DNA of 25,407 bases from a virus: positions 1 to 25,407 of the IMG/VR virus record IMGVR_UViG_3300042890_001450; one strand, given 5' to 3'. The first letter of the stretch is position 1; every line of letters starts with the position of its first letter. Made by a program: the position numbers and the translations under genes. Shown here in pieces: positions 21,601-25,407 of the stretch. The notes under the pieces were generated by a model, which worked only from the letters and a program-made list of their open reading frames with translations, was not told where the DNA came from and ran no database searches.

Positions 21601-24600
21601 GACAAAGTTACTCACCTTATCTCCCAACATCATTGCATCCGCAGCAAACTCCAACGCCCGGTTACCCTCAAACTTCAACAGACTTGCATCAATGCTCCCA
21701 GCGTCCCTAAACCGTGTATACCCTCCAGGAGTCAGCATGTCAACATTCTCCATCATTCGTTGCTGAGTATTATTCTCACGCACGAGCGCATCGAGGGTGG
21801 AGTTGAAGTTCTTGGAATAGGAGTGGAGAAGGGTGAGGGTTTCACCGGGGACTTTGCCAACTAACCGGCGGTATCCCACAGCGGTCTTCGTTGCGTTCAG
21901 CATCCTCCGGAACCACCGACCAAAGTCGATCATGACAGACAGGATTGGTTGTGGGATAAACTTGGAGTTGGCTAGGATGTTTTGTTTGGAAGTGAAACCG
22001 TATGCAAGCAGAGCTTGGAGGTTGGCGAGGGATTCCGATTCCGACGCAGCAGTGCCTTCCATGAGTTGATCAAGTTTGAGTTTGATTTTACCGGGAAGGA
22101 CAGAATCGGAAAGCTGACGCAGCATGGCATAGCGTTCCTCGGGAGAAGCACGAACCCAACCGTCTTTGAGTTCGGTGTAGTGACGCGACATCGGACCGTC
22201 GAGCATACCTGCTTGGTGCATGTAGTCAAAGGTGTGGCCTAACATTTCGTGAGCCGCAACGAACCCTTGGTAGTCTGGGTGGGTCGCGGGGTCGAGGAAG
22301 ACTTCACGGCGCAGTGGGTTGTCACGGGCGAGACCAGAAACTTGACCCTCTCCGTTACGAATGGTGCCGATCGCGATGTCCTTGCCGGTGAGTTGTTGGA
22401 AGATCTCTGCGACCTGGACAACCGCGGGGGTTAGGACGCGGGCGTTGGACGGGGTTTCACCGTGGAGCAAGAGGGCTTGTTCGGCTGCTTCGGTGGCGGT
22501 GAATTGGCGTTGGCCTCGGTCACCGAAGAGGAAGTTCGACGAGAACGAGATGTTGTTCAGTGGGTAGGCCCGTCCGGTGACGGAGGTCTTGGGAGTGCCG
22601 TCGGGGTTGCGGAATACTGGAGAGCCTGCTGGAGGTCCTTCCGGAATACGAACTCGTAAAGTAGTTTCACCAGTAATGGCGTTGCCTGACCTTGTTACCT
22701 CAGCACCTGGGTGAAGTTGTTCCAATTCTTGAAAACGTTGTGTAGCTTGCTCGTTGGGAACTGTTTCTGTAATGTTAACAGTTTCTCGTGTGTTCTTATG
22801 AACTCCCAAATCCACCACTTCCCCTTCACTCTGCGTCAACCGCTTGGCCTCACTTGGGAGAGTAGTGTCGTAATGGAGGCGCATACCGCCCTCTTGTTTA
22901 GGGCGTTCTACAATAATTGAATAACCAGACGAAACTCTACTTACCATCCGAAGATACTCTTCAGCTCGTTCTTTAGTGTCAGCACTAAAGACTTTACTTC
23001 CTTGAGAGTCTATAACAGTATAAGGAGCTTGGATTACACTATCATGCTTCTCCGTCATCATCGCACTCTCACCATCAGAGATTACGAGTGTGTCAATCCC
23101 TTGTTTCCGTGCCTCGGCGATGACGGCTTTGAGAACAAGGGAGTGTTGGATGTCGAGAAGGGGGTGAACTTCTACTCCAAGTAAATCATCAGTGATGGCT
23201 GAACGTAACAACTTTTCGTCAACAACTTGCTCCATGACCTTTGGTCCATGAAGTTCAATAAGTTTACGTCCAGCTTCGCTAGCAGGTGAGAAAACATTCT
23301 TAACAGGTTGACCAAGTTTATATTCCCAGTTTTGATAAACTTTTTTAAACTGTTGTTGTTTTGTTTGACCCCAACGACTTTGCTGTTCACCAACAAACAT
23401 CACATTCTTCCCTGTCCGTGGGTCAGGCACAACCTGCACCATAGCCCAGCCAAGAGTGTTGGGGAGATTTTCGTGAAGGTCGTCTTGGCGCCACAAAGCA
23501 GAGTTATACTGTTCTTCTGCATCCGAACGCATTTCAAAACTTTCACCAGTTGGGCGTCCAAAAACTTCGACAGTGTAACCATCAGTAGAGTTCCCTAAGA
23601 TTTTAACACCGTCTTTTAAGTTGTTAGCGCTTGTTGGCAACGCCACATCAATCCGCTGCACGGGATACTTTGTCGTGTCGAACGGGGAGATTTGGTTGTA
23701 GTAGGAAGTGGCTCGTGGGGAGTTTGGGTCAACCGACCTACCTTCTTCAGCAGCTGACGAAAGCTCAGCATAACGTTGAGCGGTTGCGATGTTAGTTTCA
23801 TCCCAACCAGAGTCACGTAATTCAGTTGCTAAAACTTCTGGAGTAACGTTACCATCGTAATCAGAAGCAACTTCAAGAGCGTCTTCTAAACGACTATGTT
23901 GTTGTCCTGTCAAATTATCATACCAATTGTGGTTTAAAGCAGCTAACTCGTTCTCTTGAGCAGTGACTTCTTTACCACCCTGACCATACTCCACAACCTT
24001 TACCACCGGCTCGGCCTTCTCCAACCCCGTGACCAGCTTGTTCAGATCAACCTTATCACCCTGGAAAGCGTCAGGCACCAACATCTTCCACATTTCCAAC
24101 TCACCTTTTTTGAGTTGCTTTCCGTTGAAACCACTCAGGGTTTCGAGAGACTTTAGCTGAACCATTCCGTCCTTCCCGCTTAACAACTTCCCGAACTTCA
24201 CCTGACCGTTGGCCTGAACGGTATACTCCGGCACGTTCCAGTAGAACTCCAGGTTCTCTGACGCTCGCAACTTCATCGCATCCAAATACCCGCCAGGACC
24301 TTCCTCGTCGTTCAACAACTTATGACCTTGGTCGACAGAAATGTCCTGCCAAGCCTCAGCCTCACCCGGGGAATCGATCAACCCGCGACGGGCACGGGTG
24401 CGTTGGGCCTCGAGCTTGAGGTTGTTAAAAGCTTTGGTAAAGCCCATTTGCAACTCTTCAATTTTATGTGTCCCAGCCTTATCCCACCACTGCCGCATGA
24501 CTTGAATACCTTTAAGACTCACGTCCATGTCTTCAACCCCACGGCTTGCTCTGTCTACAAAAGCGTTATACGCTTTCATGGCTGCTGCTTGTAATTCAGG

Positions 24601-25407
24601 AGACAACTTGTCCATGTCGTCCTGCAATTTAGCTACACCCCCACCCTCTTTACCAAGAGCTTCATCAAGTTGCTCCTGATTCATGTTCTTCAGCCCCTTA
24701 CGGCCAACTGCAGCAGGACCACTTTCTTGTGCTTCAGCTTTATCTAACCGATTACCAAAAGCCTCAACCTTTTTGAGCCTTGCTTTGAACCCTTCAAGGC
24801 TAAACGTTCCATTACGTTTAATAGAGTCCTTCATCTCTGCAAGTTCTACCATTAGCTTTTCCACAACCCTCCCATCAAAGTTAAACTTTTCAAGAATCTT
24901 TTGTGCTTTAACTTGAATAGGTTTAAGTTTGATGTCTTGACTCAATTCACTGAACCCTTTGGTAATAAGTCCAACCTCTTCTTGCACCTCACTAGGCACG
25001 TCAATGATCACGGCTTCTTTAGCCTTTTTGACCGTTTTAGCTGCCCCGTTCTTCACAACTTGAACCGCCCGTTGCACAGCACTGTCAGCATCCTCTCCCA
25101 GTTCCGCTTGCTTCTGAACCTCACTACGCAAGACTACGTCCGTGACAGGTTTCTCCGCCACGACATCCAGAACTTTGTTAACCTCTTTGATCTGAGTCTT
25201 AACCTCTTCCACGGTTTGTGGAACCACGTCTGCAATCTTCTTGAGTGGGGCTTCGGCGACTACTTCAATCAAAGGTGCGTAATCAACTTTAGGAACTCCT
25301 GGAGTTAGCTTAACAATGTCGTTACCAAAGTGATACCTCCCATAACCTTTATCATCTTTGTTCCACAGTTCCAACGGCATTAAACCAACTTGAGGTTCAG
25401 TGCTATA
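18520..25407 (-). CDS. Giant polyvalent phage protein (5' end beyond window)
   Basis: A reading frame of 2286 codons from an ATG at 25380, open for nine more codons to the window edge, so the true start may lie outside. Parts in order: a charged, helical N-terminus (about 30-320); a domain with FVGEQQSRWGQ (about 660-670) and MRLHYDTTLPSEAK (about 830), matching the EIQSDW-type domain of phage polyvalent proteins; a zincin-like site AAHEMLGH (about 1043-1048, HExxGH); long helical stretches (about 1100-1700); a hydrophobic pair MAFAHLISAAGVIGG and FMGPLMALLD (about 1935-1960), and a C-terminal helical domain. This is the plan of large polyvalent virion-associated proteins. Several blocks differ in base skew; dyad copy 8 marks one border. 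It is probably expressed late. Confidence 0.85.
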   Translation of the reverse strand, partial: YSTEPQVGLMPLELWNKDDKGYGRYHFGNDIVKLTPGVPKVDYAPLIEVVAEAPLKKIADVVPQTVEEVKTQIKEVNKVLDVVAEKPVTDVVLRSEVQKQAELGEDADSAVQRAVQVVKNGAAKTVKKAKEAVIIDVPSEVQEEVGLITKGFSELSQDIKLKPIQVKAQKILEKFNFDGRVVEKLMVELAEMKDSIKRNGTFSLEGFKARLKKVEAFGNRLDKAEAQESGPAAVGRKGLKNMNQEQLDEALGKEGGGVAKLQDDMDKLSPELQAAAMKAYNAFVDRASRGVEDMDVSLKGIQVMRQWWDKAGTHKIEELQMGFTKAFNNLKLEAQRTRARRGLIDSPGEAEAWQDISVDQGHKLLNDEEGPGGYLDAMKLRASENLEFYWNVPEYTVQANGQVKFGKLLSGKDGMVQLKSLETLSGFNGKQLKKGELEMWKMLVPDAFQGDKVDLNKLVTGLEKAEPVVKVVEYGQGGKEVTAQENELAALNHNWYDNLTGQQHSRLEDALEVASDYDGNVTPEVLATELRDSGWDETNIATAQRYAELSSAAEEGRSVDPNSPRATSYYNQISPFDTTKYPVQRIDVALPTSANNLKDGVKILGNSTDGYTVEVFGRPTGESFEMRSDAEEQYNSALWRQDDLHENLPNTLGWAMVQVVPDPRTGKNVMFVGEQQSRWGQTKQQQFKKVYQNWEYKLGQPVKNVFSPASEAGRKLIELHGPKVMEQVVDEKLLRSAITDDLLGVEVHPLLDIQHSLVLKAVIAEARKQGIDTLVISDGESAMMTEKHDSVIQAPYTVIDSQGSKVFSADTKERAEEYLRMVSRVSSGYSIIVERPKQEGGMRLHYDTTLPSEAKRLTQSEGEVVDLGVHKNTRETVNITETVPNEQATQRFQELEQLHPGAEVTRSGNAITGETTLRVRIPEGPPAGSPVFRNPDGTPKTSVTGRAYPLNNISFSSNFLFGDRGQRQFTATEAAEQALLLHGETPSNARVLTPAVVQVAEIFQQLTGKDIAIGTIRNGEGQVSGLARDNPLRREVFLDPATHPDYQGFVAAHEMLGHTFDYMHQAGMLDGPMSRHYTELKDGWVRASPEERYAMLRQLSDSVLPGKIKLKLDQLMEGTAASESESLANLQALLAYGFTSKQNILANSKFIPQPILSVMIDFGRWFRRMLNATKTAVGYRRLVGKVPGETLTLLHSYSKNFNSTLDALVRENNTQQRMMENVDMLTPGGYTRFRDAGSIDASLLKFEGNRALEFAADAMMLGDKVSNFVEPLLHKMERHPALRHLSNVFRGEQGTANALVRTNEVIMFGAGWKASGKPVIPKDGGNVGRVLRDSKTSTLVDDLLLDMQLKGYSFLALPDTDPARVAALQGLTDKQKGDVLSTLKRVEESNKLNQGAILDSNHRVAVSELAILLRGKLGGTNQEVSDVAKGLYETFRRGRATGSLTEFSNLSRKLGLDVVMLGEWMEPVVNAIALKKQLFDQKPYFVTERRMKQFHVRYDDKTGTLPGLRDFDTEEQAAAFVKEARANGWELIYPRTGYKDSFGRGHNMKKIRDQIDEAMVGAEKKTIFPVLDKLLASGKIDKKTHQELMKSREDFHSALSSENVEAMLGAINPNRKHRKGRENLMMLEQHMRYMHKLSRALPRVETNAELRFAKMDPAIVNDLESWQALEQAEKGLENFRNPDTAMGNKITKGMFHWFMGMNLSSALIEATQAPLSLSPKLYEEGASVSEAYTLPFAAANKIGKFNVTGKWESGRTVLKNGKNVDVYQALINRGEAEGLIGLGLQQEIRQMDYETMLDLGNMSVGNQARGKGALTTMVGQYGNLSSKLYGTFASFNEKLSFIAAFDLKHKQLFGDKKVLTSKEFEQLYQEAARIVTVSNSNAGRIGRPVEWFSTQGSWRTASQMMYALGSYNAGALSNLWRYVKHGMGKDIAGLTPEQQKRARGAGIMAFAHLISAAGVIGGIPFMGPLMALLDEHTDWEVEKNIREGAFKLGEEFAGKEGGTFVADTATHGIAYAMGMPIDISQRVAMNGILGFNSYEGWSAKALLGPVGSVGESLSNAASSMVKGDATAAMGEGLPPAFKRVWNMWANDGAVTDKRGKGVMQATQGEQAMMAMGFAPSRVTAFKEAQRLQFKSSRARQEENERVHKDIAKVAKTNPAQARQMLAKRAQENPGYSEAAGVDAVVDYLTRGKFGLSPNRAGNVQDAKSHMAILETFGNRFEGQMVDEVSMFGERTKARASLGQMPGDVQSGLLQALLVDQLVKTRGLTVPAARAVASGLTGGVDEQSLPLLDAFL
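21759..21783. repeat. Dyad site copy 8 (25 bp, divergent)
   Basis: On the plus strand GTT-gct-GAGTA-tta-TTCTC-acg-CAC: one mismatch in the inner arms and one in the outer. On the coding (minus) strand it is read as VRENNTQ, like copies 1 and 3. It is the only copy found in the minus-strand gene. Plus-strand skew changes sharply here: the 60 nt of 21661-21720 hold 20 C and 8 G, the 60 nt of 21781-21840 hold 6 C and 27 G. Confidence 0.65.

Noticed and set aside
1-25407. CRISPR array, insertion sequence or integrase
   Set aside because: The dispersed dyad sites are 0.6-5.5 kb apart, not an array; no transposase, integrase or terminal inverted repeats seen.

Overview
The window looks like one end of the early and replication region of a tailed double-stranded DNA phage. 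Genes are tightly packed and many overlap by ATGA or TAATG. They include a SF1B helicase, a RecB/Cas4-like nuclease, a Sak4-type RecA-fold ATPase with a DUF669-like SSB, a ParB-like/DNA methyltransferase fusion, a UDG-DNA polymerase A fusion, an ATP-dependent DNA ligase and a P-loop ATPase. On the opposite strand lies a giant polyvalent virion-type protein. No integrase, CRISPR array or insertion sequence is visible. The host cannot be named. Almost no gene has a Shine-Dalgarno sequence and leaders are A/C-rich, which suggests a host that often initiates without SD (Bacteroidota are one example), but two good sigma70-like promoters are present and the G+C content is intermediate.

Layout. 1-186 is a regulatory region with a perfect DnaA box, a 12-bp palindrome and a sigma70-like promoter. 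187-5269 holds two unknown proteins, then a run of small genes including four Zn-ribbon microproteins, a winged-helix candidate and a RecD/Dda-family helicase. 5266-6047 is a self-contained unit of promoter, gene and strong terminator. 6051-10049 holds unknown genes, the RecB/Cas4-like nuclease, the Sak4-like ATPase and small proteins, one of them a 52-aa P-loop protein. 10050-10424 has no protein gene and contains a circularly permuted tRNA-like RNA. 10425-15070 holds the SSB-like protein with its own terminator, the ParB/methyltransferase and the UDG-polymerase. 15080-18692 holds a DUF6378-like protein, a probable regulator region with CTCTAGA palindromes, the ligase and a DUF3987-like ATPase. 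18520-25407 (minus) is one open frame of at least 2286 codons that runs off the window and overlaps the last plus-strand gene tail to tail by 173 nt.

How the parts fit: helicase, nuclease, Sak4-like ATPase, SSB, polymerase, ligase and ATPase make a nearly complete replication and recombination set. The giant minus-strand protein is expected to be a late protein packaged in, or attached to, the virion.

Two features stand out. (1) A 25-bp two-fold-symmetric site, GTT-N3-GAGAA-N3-TTCTC-N3-AAC, occurs eight times across the window, at gene junctions and inside genes on both strands. Three copies sit exactly where the G/C strand skew flips. (2) At 10067-10249 a 20-bp helix encloses a T-arm, an acceptor-like stem with a 3-nt cap and a D-arm, in permuted order. 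This resembles the tRNA-mimic module of bacterial Y RNAs.
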